Shown in pieces: positions 8,313 through 17,016 of a stretch of 36,624 nt of DNA; the stretch's first letter is position 1, and every line of letters begins with the position of its first letter. The translations under genes and the position numbers were made by a program. The stretch covers positions 1 through 36,624 of the forward strand of contig JAFXGV010000014.1 in NCBI GenBank assembly GCA_017536765.1. Reading direction: 5' to 3'. The stretch comes from Bacteroidaceae bacterium (GTDB lineage Bacteria > Bacteroidota > Bacteroidia > Bacteroidales > Bacteroidaceae). The notes under the pieces are model-generated. The model was not told the DNA's origin, did no database searches, and saw nothing but the letters and a program-made list of their open reading frames with translations.

Positions 8313-9365
8313 TCACGCAGGGAAATCCCCCCTGCCGTAATCTATGTGGTACCCTATTTCTCCAAGACGGGCGGCAAGCAGTTGCAGGCTTTGAGCCGAC
8401 TCGCTGCCGCTGCTTTTTTTATTGTTGTATATGGAATATTTGTCGCGCACATCCATTGGTGACAGGTTGGGCATCACCACGTTGGCACCGGCCAGGATGC
8501 CACGCTCCATTCCGTCGGTCAGCAGGGTGGCAAGGGCTGTGGTGGCGGGAATGAGGGCTTTAGGGAAACGCAAGCGCAGGAGCGAGAGCAGCAACAGGGT
8601 AAGTTCGGCACTGCCTGCCGGTGATGTGGCGAAGGGGGTGCCTGCAGCGGGAATAAAGGGCCCTATGCCTATCATTTGCGGCTGCAATTTATCAAGAAAA
8701 ACGAAATCCTCGGCTATGTGTTCGGGCGTTTGCCACGGGGAGCCTATCATCATACCGCTGCCCACCTGGTAGCCGAGTTCTTTCAGCGTGAAAAGAGAGT
8801 GCTTGCGGTGCGCGTCACTCATTGAGGCCGGGTGCAGGCGGGCATAATGGGAGGGAGAGGCCGTTTCGTGGCGCAAAAGATAGCGCGCGGCGCCGGCTGC
8901 GCGAAAGGCGGCATAGGCTTCACGGCTGCGCTCGCCCACCGATAGTGTGATTGCTTTTTCGGGGTATTCACGATGGATGGCTGCCACCACATCGGTTATG
9001 AAGCGGTCGGTTTGCAGGGGGTCCTCACCACCCTGCAAAACAAATGTATTGAAGCCGAGTTCCGCACCCTGCCTGCAGCAGGCAAGTATCTGTTCCTTGG
9101 TGAGGCGGTAGCGCGATGCCTCTTTGTTGGCACAGCGCAGGCCGCAGTAGTAGCAGTTGTTCTTGCAGTATGAGCTTATCTCCACGAGCCCGCGCACAAA
9201 AACACCGCGACCAAAGTGCTCGCGGGCCACAGTGGCGGCAAGGGTGGCAAGGGCTGCACGCTCCTCGCCTGCGGGGAGCGAGAGGAGGGAAAGCCAATGG
9301 TGCTTTTCCATTATTTCGCCTGCCGTGAGGCGCTCCATTATGGCCGAAAACTCCGTTTTATTCAT
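8313..9365 (-). CDS. hydE: [FeFe] hydrogenase maturase HydE (radical SAM)
   Basis: A 350-residue radical SAM protein of the HydE/BioB-like group, needed to build the bridging dithiolate part of the H-cluster. The iron-sulfur motif is CKNNCYYC (Cys67, Cys71, Cys74), followed by GLR. Downstream are LQGGEDP, the HETASPSHYARLHP region and the MIGSPWQT motif typical of HydE. The optional C-terminal second-cluster cysteines of some HydE proteins are not seen. It is divergent from the hydrogenase gene across 164 bases, so all three maturases and their target lie within 5.5 kb. Confidence 0.94.
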   Translation of the reverse strand: MNKTEFSAIMERLTAGEIMEKHHWLSLLSLPAGEERAALATLAATVAREHFGRGVFVRGLVEISSYCKNNCYYCGLRCANKEASRYRLTKEQILACCRQGAELGFNTFVLQGGEDPLQTDRFITDVVAAIHREYPEKAITLSVGERSREAYAAFRAAGAARYLLRHETASPSHYARLHPASMSDAHRKHSLFTLKELGYQVGSGMMIGSPWQTPEHIAEDFVFLDKLQPQMIGIGPFIPAAGTPFATSPAGSAELTLLLLSLLRLRFPKALIPATTALATLLTDGMERGILAGANVVMPNLSPMDVRDKYSIYNNKKSSGSESAQSLQLLAARLGEIGYHIDYGRGDFPA

Positions 9366-9395
9366 TTTTTTTACTTTTCGCGAGAAACATTATTG

Positions 9396-9403
9396 CAAAA
9401 ATA
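9396..9403 (-). promoter_or_regulatory. -7 promoter element of hydE (TATTTTTG)
   Basis: Exact match to TAnnTTTG on the - strand, 31 bases before the hydE start. No TTTG is visible at the ideal -33 distance. Confidence 0.5.
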
Positions 9404-9441
9404 CAAGAAACAAAGTTTTTTTAACTATTTTTACAGCAAAT

Positions 9442-9476
9442 TTTGGAACTGTGTATTTAATCGGGCAGATGATTTG
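9442..9476 (+). promoter_or_regulatory. Weak candidate promoter of hydA
   Basis: TTTG (9442-9445) is followed 23 bases later by ATGATTTG (9469-9476), which matches TAnnTTTG only in its last part. It lies in the hydE/hydA divergent gap, 53 bases before the hydA start. Confidence 0.25.
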
Positions 9477-9529
9477 CGCGTGGCAGTTCCCTTTAACGGC
9501 ATATAAAAACACATTTATTCTTAAAGACT

Positions 9530-10969
9530 ATGGCATATAATAATAATGTTATGTTTGTAAGATATCGTCTTTTGGCAGAATTGGTATCTATGTGGAAGAA
9601 CGACGAACTCGTTGAGAAGATAGACCGCCTACCCTACCTGCTTCATCCCCGTAACCAAAAGCCGCAAGGCCGTTGCTGCATACACAAAGAGCGTGCGGTT
9701 ACGAAGTACAAAACAATGGCTATGCTCGGTTTCTCGATGAAAGACGAGTATGACGAAATAGATTCTCTGCAGCACTACGCGCAGCGTATGATGGACCGCG
9801 AGAACATTTCGCAAGGGAAGGACATTCTGCACGTGATGGACGAGGCTTGTTCATCGTGCATCAAGACAAACTATGAAGTGTCGAACCTGTGTCGCGGTTG
9901 CGCTGCACGCCCCTGCTACACCAACTGCCCCAAGGATGCCATCTACTACGACAACGACGGCAAGGCTCACATTGACCACGACAAATGTATAAGCTGTGGC
10001 AAGTGCCACCAGGTGTGCCCCTACCACGCAATCATTTATATGCCCGTACCTTGCGAGGAGGCGTGCCCCGTGAAGGCCATCTCAAAGGACGAGTATGGCG
10101 TGGAGCACATAGACCCCGAAAAGTGCATCTACTGCGGCAAGTGCCTCAACGCCTGCCCGTTTGGTGCCATATTCGACAAATGCGAGGTGTTCGACGTTCT
10201 CAAGCGCATACGCAGTGGCGAGAAGGTGATTGCAATGGTTGCCCCCGCCGTGCTTGCACAGTTCGGCCAGCCGAGCGAGCAGGTTTACGGTGCCCTCAAA
10301 GCCATAGGCTTCAGCGATGTGATTGAGGTGGCATATGGTGCCGAGGAGACAATACGCCGCGAAAGCGAGGAGTTGAAGGAGAAGATTGAGGAGGGCGCTG
10401 CGTTTATGACAACAAGCTGCTGCCCCGCATATGTGAACCTTGCACGCAAGCACATACCCGACCTTGTGAAATATGTATCGTCAACAGGTTCGCCTATGCA
10501 CTACACCGCCGAGTATGCCAAAGAGAAATTCCCCGGCTGCGTAACGGTGTTCATAGCCCCCTGTGCATCGAAGAAAGCCGAGGGTATAGAGGATGCCAAT
10601 GTGGATTTCGTGTGGACCTTCCGCGAGCTCGACTCGGTTATCCAGGGTATGGGCGTGGATATTGAAACATCCATCCCCTACACACCTACCGAGGTTGCAT
10701 CGAAGGATGCTCACAATTTTGCAAAGACAACCGGTGTATTCACTGCCGTGAAGAACTACATAGGCCAGGCCGAACTGGAGGGGACGGTTATTGCCGACCT
10801 CAACAAGAAGAACATTGCCCTGTTGCGTGCATATGCAAAAACAGGCAAATGCCCCACAAAGATGGTGGAGGTGATGTCTTGCCCGGGTGGTTGCATCACA
10901 GGCCCCTGCTCTTGCAGCCAGGGCGGCGAGGCTGCACGCCGATTTGAGGCCGAGGTTAAACGCAAATAA
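9530..10969 (+). CDS. [FeFe] hydrogenase, group B type
   Basis: A 479-residue cytoplasmic iron-only hydrogenase. The N-terminus NNVMFVRYRLL with downstream RCCIHKERA is typical of group B. Residues about 105-215 carry cysteine-rich ferredoxin-like clusters (CRGCAARPCYTNCP, CISCGKCHQVCP, CEEACP, CIYCGKCLNACP). The H-cluster domain has L1 TSCCPAY (295-301), L2 PCASKK (344-349) and L3 EVMSCPGGC (447-455), giving all four H-cluster cysteines. The L2 and L3 variants (PCASKK rather than PCxxKxxE, GGCITGPC rather than GCxxGGGQP) place it in group B, whose physiological partner is unsettled; H2 evolution from or uptake to ferredoxin is inferred. It is divergent from hydE and followed after 21 bases by phoH. 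Confidence 0.93.
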   Translation: MAYNNNVMFVRYRLLAELVSMWKNDELVEKIDRLPYLLHPRNQKPQGRCCIHKERAVTKYKTMAMLGFSMKDEYDEIDSLQHYAQRMMDRENISQGKDILHVMDEACSSCIKTNYEVSNLCRGCAARPCYTNCPKDAIYYDNDGKAHIDHDKCISCGKCHQVCPYHAIIYMPVPCEEACPVKAISKDEYGVEHIDPEKCIYCGKCLNACPFGAIFDKCEVFDVLKRIRSGEKVIAMVAPAVLAQFGQPSEQVYGALKAIGFSDVIEVAYGAEETIRRESEELKEKIEEGAAFMTTSCCPAYVNLARKHIPDLVKYVSSTGSPMHYTAEYAKEKFPGCVTVFIAPCASKKAEGIEDANVDFVWTFRELDSVIQGMGVDIETSIPYTPTEVASKDAHNFAKTTGVFTAVKNYIGQAELEGTVIADLNKKNIALLRAYAKTGKCPTKMVEVMSCPGGCITGPCSCSQGGEAARRFEAEVKRK

Positions 10970-10990
10970 TTGAAGGAGGGCAGCCGTTAG

Positions 10991-11959
10991 ATGATTGAAC
11001 GTCACATAATACTCGATGGCATAGACCTCGTTGGTTTCTATGGTGCAGGCAACACACACCTGCAGATGCTCAAAAAATTGCACCCCAAGTTGCGCATAGT
11101 GGCACGCGACAATGTGATAAAAGCCATTGGCGACGAGGAGGAACTGGAGCGCTTTGTAAAGGTGGTGGAGAGGCTCACAGAGTACTGCACCAAATACAAC
11201 AGCCTGAGCGAGGAGACCATAATAGATGCCGTGAACGGCAAAAAGAGTGACAAAGGCAACGACAGCAATGTTATCGTTTACAACATAAACGGAAAGCCCA
11301 TATACCCACGAAGCGAGAACCAGTGCCGTCTGGTAGAGGAGTTCAAGAAGAACGATATGCTGTTTGCAGTGGGCCCTGCCGGCACCGGAAAAACCTACAC
11401 GGCAATAGCCCTTGCAGTGCGCGCACTCAAGAACAAGGAGATAAGGAAAATAATACTCAGCCGCCCCGCAGTGGAGGCAGGCGAGAAACTGGGGTTCCTG
11501 CCGGGCGATATGCGCGACAAGATAGACCCCTATCTGCAGCCCTTGTACGATGCCCTGGAGGATATGATTCCAATGGCAAAGCTCAAGGAGTTTATGGAGA
11601 TGAACGTAATACAGATAGCGCCGCTTGCATTTATGCGTGGCCGCACCCTGAACGATGCCATTGTGATACTCGACGAGGCGCAGAACACCACCCCGCAGCA
11701 GATAAAGATGTTCCTCACCCGTATGGGCAGCAACACTAAAATGATTATCACGGGCGACCTCACGCAGATAGACCTGCCGCAGCACCAGAACTCGGGCCTT
11801 GTGCAGGCAACAAAGATTCTGAAGGATGTAAAAGGCATAGGGTTCGTCACACTTGGCAAGAAGGATATTGTGCGCCACAAATTGGTGACACGCATTGTGG
11901 ATGCATACGAGAGCTACGAAAAGAGACATAAAGAGGATAACAAACCCACCGAACAATAA
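10991..11959 (+). CDS. phoH: PhoH-like ATPase
   Basis: A 322-residue PhoH/YbeZ-family ATPase. The Walker A is GPAGTGKT (128-135), with Walker B VILDEAQN near 225-232, followed by QIKMFLTRMG and ITGDLTQIDLP, all characteristic of the family. These proteins are linked to RNA metabolism and usually act with the YbeY endoribonuclease, which is not in this window. The start at 10991 is preceded by a GGAGG-like stretch about a dozen bases upstream. Spacing to hydA (21 bases) and purC (15 bases) suggests one transcript; a functional link to hydrogenase is not implied. Confidence 0.92.
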   Translation: MIERHIILDGIDLVGFYGAGNTHLQMLKKLHPKLRIVARDNVIKAIGDEEELERFVKVVERLTEYCTKYNSLSEETIIDAVNGKKSDKGNDSNVIVYNINGKPIYPRSENQCRLVEEFKKNDMLFAVGPAGTGKTYTAIALAVRALKNKEIRKIILSRPAVEAGEKLGFLPGDMRDKIDPYLQPLYDALEDMIPMAKLKEFMEMNVIQIAPLAFMRGRTLNDAIVILDEAQNTTPQQIKMFLTRMGSNTKMIITGDLTQIDLPQHQNSGLVQATKILKDVKGIGFVTLGKKDIVRHKLVTRIVDAYESYEKRHKEDNKPTEQ

Positions 11960-11974
11960 AAACATATATACATT

Positions 11975-12919
11975 ATGGCAAAAGCATTAACTAACACCGA
12001 GTTTCACTTTAAGAAACAAAAGAGTGTATATCACGGAAAAGTGCGTGATGTTTACGATATCAACGACGAGAAATTGGTAATGGTGGCCACCGACCGCATT
12101 TCGGCATTCGACGTGGTGCTGCCCAAAGGCATCCCCTTCAAAGGACAGGTACTGAACCAGATTGCAGCCACCTTCCTCGATGCAACAGCCGACATTGTGC
12201 CCAACTGGAAACTTGCCACTCCCGATCCTATGGTGACCGTGGGAATAAAGTGCGAGGGATTCCGCGTGGAGATGATTATTCGCGGCTACCTCACCGGCAG
12301 CGCCTGGAGAGAGTACAAGAATGGTTGCCGCTCGCTCTGCGGCGTGGCACTGCCCGACGGTATGCGCGAGAACGAGAAGTTCCCCACCCCCATTATCACC
12401 CCCACAACCAAAGCCGATGAAGGCCACGACGAGAATATCTCCAAAGAGGAGATTATTGCACAGGGCATCGTGAGCAAGGAGGATTACGAGCAGTTGGAAA
12501 AATACACATATGCCCTCTTTGAGCGCGGCAGCCGGATGGCAGCCGAGAAGGGCCTCATCCTTGTAGATACAAAGTACGAGTTCGGCAAACGCGATGGCAA
12601 AATCTACTTGATAGACGAGATTCACACCCCCGACTCATCACGCTATTTCTATGCCGACGGTTACGAGGAGAAGTTCGAAAAGGGTGAGCCGCAGAAACAA
12701 CTGTCGAAGGAGTTCGTGCGCCAGTGGCTCATAGACAACGGCTTTATGGGGCGCGATGGCGAGCAGGTGCCCGAAATGAGCGACGAATATGTAAAGAGCG
12801 TATCGGAGCGTTACATTGAGCTATATGAGCACATTGTGGGCAAGCCTTTCGTAAAGGGCGACACCGACCACATTGAAGAACGCATAGAGCAGAACATAAA
12901 GGATTACCTGGAGCGTTAA
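11975..12919 (+). CDS. purC: SAICAR synthase (purine biosynthesis)
   Basis: A 314-residue phosphoribosylaminoimidazole-succinocarboxamide synthase, which joins aspartate to CAIR using ATP in de novo purine synthesis. Recognisable motifs are GKVRDVYD near the N-terminus, [13 protein letters not shown], the [16 protein letters not shown] segment, the [13 protein letters not shown] loop, and [14 protein letters not shown], which binds substrate. Length fits the longer PurC type usual in Bacteroidota. It follows phoH by 15 bases and is followed by a hairpin and aroE. Confidence 0.95.
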   Translation: MAKALTNTEFHFKKQKSVYHGKVRDVYDINDEKLVMVATDRISAFDVVLPKGIPFKGQVLNQIAATFLDATADIVPNWKLATPDPMVTVGIKCEGFRVEMIIRGYLTGSAWREYKNGCRSLCGVALPDGMRENEKFPTPIITPTTKADEGHDENISKEEIIAQGIVSKEDYEQLEKYTYALFERGSRMAAEKGLILVDTKYEFGKRDGKIYLIDEIHTPDSSRYFYADGYEEKFEKGEPQKQLSKEFVRQWLIDNGFMGRDGEQVPEMSDEYVKSVSERYIELYEHIVGKPFVKGDTDHIEERIEQNIKDYLER

Positions 12920-12945
12920 TCCTGTTAACAGAATATTATGATAAC

Positions 12946-12978
12946 ACAACGAGGGCGGCTGAATGCCGCTCTCGTTGT
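12946..12978 (+). terminator. Hairpin between purC and aroE
   Basis: A 14-bp stem with one G-U pair (arms 12946-12959 and 12965-12978, loop tgaat), followed by TAAAAATGAAG rather than a T-run. It may be a weak terminator or attenuator for purC; the aroE start is 14 bases beyond it. Confidence 0.45.
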
Positions 12979-12991
12979 TAAAAATGAAGTT

Positions 12992-13744
12992 ATGGAGAAA
13001 AAAGAGTATGGAATAATCGGCTACCCTCTTGGACAATCGGCCTCACCCGCTTTCTTCAACAAGAAATTTGCCGACGAAGGGATAAACGCCGAATATATTC
13101 CGTTTGAAATAGAGTGCATAGAGGATTTGCGCGAGGTATTGAAGAGCCACCCGCAGTTGCAGGGATTCAATGTGACCATACCATACAAACTGCAGGTAAT
13201 GCGCTTTCTTGAGGGGTTGAGCCCTGCCGCCGAAGGGATACAGGCTGTAAACGTGGTGAAGGTGGAGCACGATGCCGACGGCACACCGCACCTCTACGGG
13301 CACAACAGCGATGTGATAGGCTTTACACGCTCATTAGAGCCGCTCACAAAAGGCAAGCACACAAAAGCGCTTATCTTGGGCACAGGCGGAGTGTCAAAGG
13401 CTGTTGCCTACTCGCTAACGCAGATGGATATTGAGTATATTTTTGTTTCGCGCAAGGCAAGCGAAAAGGCTATTGCATACGAGCAGCTCACCGAGGAGAT
13501 TATGCGCACCCATACGCTCATAATAAACTGCACACCGCTTGGAATGGTGGGACACGGCATAGACCAATGCCCTGCAATCCCTTATGAGCAACTGAACGAG
13601 AGTCATCTGCTATACGACATTGTATATAACCCCGAAAACACCCTGTTCTTGCAAAAAGGAGCAGCGCAGGGCGCCGCCACCAAGAGCGGGTACGAAATGT
13701 GGTACCTGCAGGCGTTGGCTTCGTGGGAGATTTGGAACAAGTAA
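12992..13744 (+). CDS. aroE: Shikimate dehydrogenase
   Basis: A 250-residue NADP-dependent shikimate 5-dehydrogenase of the aromatic amino-acid pathway. The N-terminal half has YGIIGYPLGQSASP (substrate-binding Ser pair) and GFNVTIPYK (catalytic Lys). The C-terminal half has the dinucleotide loop ILGTGGVSKAV, then INCTPLGM and a final GYEMWYLQA. I start at 12992 rather than the in-frame ATG at 12938, because the extra 18 residues would be encoded by the hairpin between the genes and do not match the family. A strong terminator follows. Confidence 0.93.
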   Translation: MEKKEYGIIGYPLGQSASPAFFNKKFADEGINAEYIPFEIECIEDLREVLKSHPQLQGFNVTIPYKLQVMRFLEGLSPAAEGIQAVNVVKVEHDADGTPHLYGHNSDVIGFTRSLEPLTKGKHTKALILGTGGVSKAVAYSLTQMDIEYIFVSRKASEKAIAYEQLTEEIMRTHTLIINCTPLGMVGHGIDQCPAIPYEQLNESHLLYDIVYNPENTLFLQKGAAQGAATKSGYEMWYLQALASWEIWNK

Positions 13745-13751
13745 CTTAACA

Positions 13752-13787
13752 CAAAATAGGCTGCTAAATTTTTAGCAGCCTATTTTG
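13752..13787. terminator. Bidirectional terminator between aroE and the SpoT-like gene
   Basis: A perfect 17-bp inverted repeat (13752-13768 with 13771-13787) and a 2-base centre. The arm ends are rich in T on each transcript side. It serves the two convergent genes. Confidence 0.85.
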
Positions 13788-13807
13788 CAGGGAGATGAAC
13801 GACAGCA

Positions 13808-15673
13808 CTACTCTATTCGCTGGCTCACCTCATCCACACCGTCGATGTCGGAAATATTCGAGATTACCTCTTGCAGTTCGGCCGAGGAGTGTACCGAGAA
13901 GGTTGCCGAGCAGGTCACAATCTCATCGACACACTCGGTTGATATGTGAGAGAGGGATAGTCTTAGTTTGTTTGTTATGCACTCCACAATATCTATGAGC
14001 AGGTGATAGCGGTCAACAGCCTTGATATTGATTTTTACGGGGTAGAGAAAATCGTTGTCCTCCTCGAAATTTACAGGGATGATATCGTCGCCGTGCTGCG
14101 ATGCAAGCCTGATTGCCGATTTGCAGTCGCGGCGGTGCACTATGATGTTGCCATCCTCTTTCTTGAAGCCTATCACCTCGTCGCCCGGCAACGGGTGGCA
14201 GTTTTCGCAACGCTCGTATGGCAGTTTGCGCTGTTTGTTGAGTATGCTGTTTAGGCGCGATTTTGCTTTGTAGGTTGATACGTGTTGCAGCCAGTCGCTT
14301 TTGGGAACCACTTTCTCGCTTTGCCCTATCTCCACACAATCGCCGCGCTTGAGAACAGTCTTTATGGAACAGAGGGTTCCGTTAACGCGGGCATATTGGG
14401 CGTGGGCGCCAAGCTCGCTATGTATTTCGAATGCAAAATCGAGGGCTGTGGCACCGGTGGGCAGAATCACACAATTGCCTTTAGGGGTGAACACCATAAT
14501 GTCGTCGTTGTAGAACGAGGATGTAACACCCTCCATATACTCAACCTCCTTGCCGTGGAAGGCTATATCCTGAAGCACAAGTTTGAATTTTTCGAGCCAA
14601 TTGGTGATGTTGCTCTCGGAGCTCTCGGCCACACAACCGAACTGCGACTTTCGCACCATACGTTCCGATGATATATGTACCTCTTCCCAGGAGCCGTGGG
14701 CGGTGAGCAGCTTCACGTGGAAGCTCTGGTAGCCGTTCTCCTTGGGAGAGTCTATGAAGTTGGCTACCGATGCCGGTTTCTCCTTGAAGGTATCGGTGAG
14801 CATTGAGTATATTTTAAGGCTCATATCCTTTTCGGAGTAGTCGTGGGTGTTTGGGTATATTATGCGTATATAGAATTTACCCTCCACGTGCTTGAAGTCG
14901 CAACCCGATGCGTGCATCTTCTTCCAGGTGTTATACGGGCCACGGCAAATGAGCTCGGTGCGGCCCATATATATGCCGCTGCGCTGCAACATCTCCTCTA
15001 TTTTTTGCACAAAGGGAGCAAGGGCCTGCTCTTTTTGAGCCTGTTCTTCGGCAAGAAGGCGCTCAATGAGCTCATACTCGCGCGGGCAACGATAGCGGAA
15101 GGAGAGGTTCTCAAGCTCGCGTTTTATATGGTAGAGGCCCAAACGATGGGCAAGGGGGGCATAGAAATAGTCGGTTTCTCCGGCAATCTTCATCTGCTTG
15201 TCGGGGCGCATACTGTCGAGCGTGCGCATATTATGCAGGCGGTCGGATAGTTTAATGAGCAGGGCACGGATATCGTAGTGGATGGAGTCGAGCATCTGCT
15301 TGTAGTTGTCAATCTGCTTCGACGAGTCGTAGTGCTGTTTCTTTTTCTTCGTTATAACATTTACAAGGAAAGCCACATCGGCACCAAAACGCTCCTCTAT
15401 GTCCTCTATTGTGTAGGGGGTATCCTCAACCACATCGTGCAGGAAAGCCGCTATTATGGGGTTGGCACCCAGGCGCAACTCATCGGCCACAATACGTGCT
15501 ACGGCTATGGGGTGTATAATGTATGGCTCGCCCGACTTACGACGCTGTTCCTTGTGGGCCTCGCGTGCAAGTTCATAGGCTGCTCTGATTCTGCCGATAT
15601 CCTCGGTTGAAAGACGGCGCGACAGCGTTGCCAACAAATCTTCAACGCCATTGTCAATTTCCTTGTATTCCAT
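13808..15673 (-). CDS. RelA/SpoT homologue, probable (p)ppGpp hydrolase
   Basis: A 621-residue long RSH protein with HD hydrolase (about 30-180), synthetase-like (about 235-345), TGS (about 390-450) and C-terminal ACT-like parts. The hydrolase metal-site residues look intact: His54 (HPIAVA), His79-Asp80 (FLHDVVEDT) and Asp144 (LSDRLHNMRTL). The synthetase half is divergent: the usual DLLAVRVI with catalytic Asp reads EGKFYIRII (264-272), the RxKxxxSIxxKM motif reads CRGPYNTWKKM, and the EVQIRT strand reads EVHISS (331-336). I infer a hydrolase-biased SpoT-like enzyme with weak or no synthesis. The start at 15673 fits the family; an upstream ATG at 15751 adds an unlikely 26-residue extension. 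Confidence 0.88.
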   Translation of the reverse strand: MEYKEIDNGVEDLLATLSRRLSTEDIGRIRAAYELAREAHKEQRRKSGEPYIIHPIAVARIVADELRLGANPIIAAFLHDVVEDTPYTIEDIEERFGADVAFLVNVITKKKKQHYDSSKQIDNYKQMLDSIHYDIRALLIKLSDRLHNMRTLDSMRPDKQMKIAGETDYFYAPLAHRLGLYHIKRELENLSFRYRCPREYELIERLLAEEQAQKEQALAPFVQKIEEMLQRSGIYMGRTELICRGPYNTWKKMHASGCDFKHVEGKFYIRIIYPNTHDYSEKDMSLKIYSMLTDTFKEKPASVANFIDSPKENGYQSFHVKLLTAHGSWEEVHISSERMVRKSQFGCVAESSESNITNWLEKFKLVLQDIAFHGKEVEYMEGVTSSFYNDDIMVFTPKGNCVILPTGATALDFAFEIHSELGAHAQYARVNGTLCSIKTVLKRGDCVEIGQSEKVVPKSDWLQHVSTYKAKSRLNSILNKQRKLPYERCENCHPLPGDEVIGFKKEDGNIIVHRRDCKSAIRLASQHGDDIIPVNFEEDNDFLYPVKINIKAVDRYHLLIDIVECITNKLRLSLSHISTECVDEIVTCSATFSVHSSAELQEVISNISDIDGVDEVSQRIE

Positions 15674-15844
15674 AATTCCTCCCTTTTTGTAAAACTTTCT
15701 CCGAAAATGCGAATTTGATAAAAAAATATCAATAAGCAAACTCTTTTGCACATTTTGTGGGGATTTTCAGAAAAAAAGCGGAATATAGGCTTAATTTGAG
15801 GAAATAAAATCGGGGTGGTTATTCATATTTTCGGCATAATTGAC

Positions 15845-15852
15845 TACATTTG
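15845..15852 (+). promoter_or_regulatory. -7 promoter element of pheS (TACATTTG)
   Basis: Exact match to TAnnTTTG, 73 bases before the pheS start. It predicts a leader of about 65 bases. Confidence 0.55.
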
Positions 15853-15925
15853 CAAAACTATTGCGGTTCGGTGTTGTTATGCGCCACCGCACAATGAACT
15901 TTTTTGAAATTATAAAATAACAGAT

Positions 15926-16945
15926 ATGTTAGAGCAGATAAATTTATTGCTTGAGGAGATTAAGGGCGTGACAGCTGCCAATGCCGAGGAATTGGAGGCG
16001 CTACGCTTGAAATATTTGAGTAAGAAAGGTATTCTCAACGGCCTTATGGCACAGTTCCGCGAGGTACCTGCCGAGCAGAAGAGAGAGGTGGGTGTGAAAC
16101 TGAATGAGCTCAAGACCGCTATTCAGGAACACATAAACAGCCTTAAGGAGCAGCTTGAGACAAGCGACGATGAGCAGTGCGAAATAGACTTAACACGCCC
16201 CGCCTACCCCGCTACGCTTGGCACACGCCACCCATTGACTATTGTAAAGAACGAGATTGTGGATATTTTTGCCCGTCTGGGATTCTCCATTGCCAATGGC
16301 CCCGAGGTTGAGGACGACTGGCACGTATTCTCGTCGATGAACTTTGCCGAGGACCATCCCGCACGCGATATGCAGGATACATTCTTTGTGGAGGCTCACC
16401 CCGACATAATTCTGCGCACCCACACCAGTAGCGTGCAGAGCCGCGTGATGGAGGCAAGCAAGCCCCCTATCCGCATTATGGCACCCGGCCGTGTATATCG
16501 CAACGAGGCCATCAGCTACCGTGCACACTGTTTCTTCCACCAGTTGGAAGGCTTGTATATAGACAAAAACGTGTCGTTCACCGACCTTAAGCAGGTGCTC
16601 TTGCTCTTTGCGCAGGAGATGTTCGGCAAGGATACCAAGATACGCCTGCGCCCCTCGTACTTCCCCTTCACCGAGCCCAGCGCCGAAATGGACATCAGCT
16701 GCAACATCTGCGGTGGCAAGGGTTGCCCCTTCTGCAAAGGTACAGGTTGGGTGGAGATTCTTGGTTGCGGTATGGTGGACCCCAACGTGCTTGAACTTTG
16801 CGGCATAGACAGCAAAGAGTATTCGGGCTACGCATTCGGTATGGGTATCGAGCGTATCACCAACCTCAAATATCAAGTAAAGGATTTGCGACTCTTCAGC
16901 GAGAACGATGTCCGATTCTTGAAACTTTTTGAAAGCGCTAATTAA
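15926..16945 (+). CDS. pheS: Phenylalanyl-tRNA synthetase alpha subunit
   Basis: A 339-residue alpha chain of the alpha2-beta2 enzyme that charges tRNA-Phe. The N-terminal coiled coil (about 1-85) binds tRNA. The class II catalytic core follows with HPLTIVKNEI, RTHTSSVQSRVM, motif 2 around CFFHQLEGLYIDKNVSFTDLK, and motif 3 GYAFGMGIERI (about 306-316). The FPFTEPSAEMD segment and the C-rich insert CNICGGKGCPFCKG are usual in bacterial PheS. pheT is not adjacent. A strong terminator lies 15 bases past the stop. Confidence 0.97.
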   Translation: MLEQINLLLEEIKGVTAANAEELEALRLKYLSKKGILNGLMAQFREVPAEQKREVGVKLNELKTAIQEHINSLKEQLETSDDEQCEIDLTRPAYPATLGTRHPLTIVKNEIVDIFARLGFSIANGPEVEDDWHVFSSMNFAEDHPARDMQDTFFVEAHPDIILRTHTSSVQSRVMEASKPPIRIMAPGRVYRNEAISYRAHCFFHQLEGLYIDKNVSFTDLKQVLLLFAQEMFGKDTKIRLRPSYFPFTEPSAEMDISCNICGGKGCPFCKGTGWVEILGCGMVDPNVLELCGIDSKEYSGYAFGMGIERITNLKYQVKDLRLFSENDVRFLKLFESAN

Positions 16946-16959
16946 AAAACAGAATAAAG

Positions 16960-16996
16960 AGTCGGCACCAAAACAAAACGGTCGCCGACTTTTTTT
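16960..16996 (+). terminator. Intrinsic terminator of pheS
   Basis: A 7-bp stem (AGTCGGC with GCCGACT, 16960-16966 and 16984-16990) is directly followed by T6-7, just after the pheS stop. Confidence 0.8.
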
Positions 16997-17016
16997 ATAA
17001 ATCACAAAAACGCACT

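Noticed and set aside
10481-11965. Long - strand frame of 494 codons opposite hydA and phoH
   Set aside because: It runs antisense to two well-supported genes, has no family features, and its low-complexity cysteine/leucine-rich make-up is typical of shadow frames.
15862-15906. Possible pheS leader terminator-antiterminator hairpin with T-run
   Set aside because: The stem (tgcggt/accgca) is 6 bp, the loop long and the T-run 8 bases away; no leader peptide rich in Phe is present.
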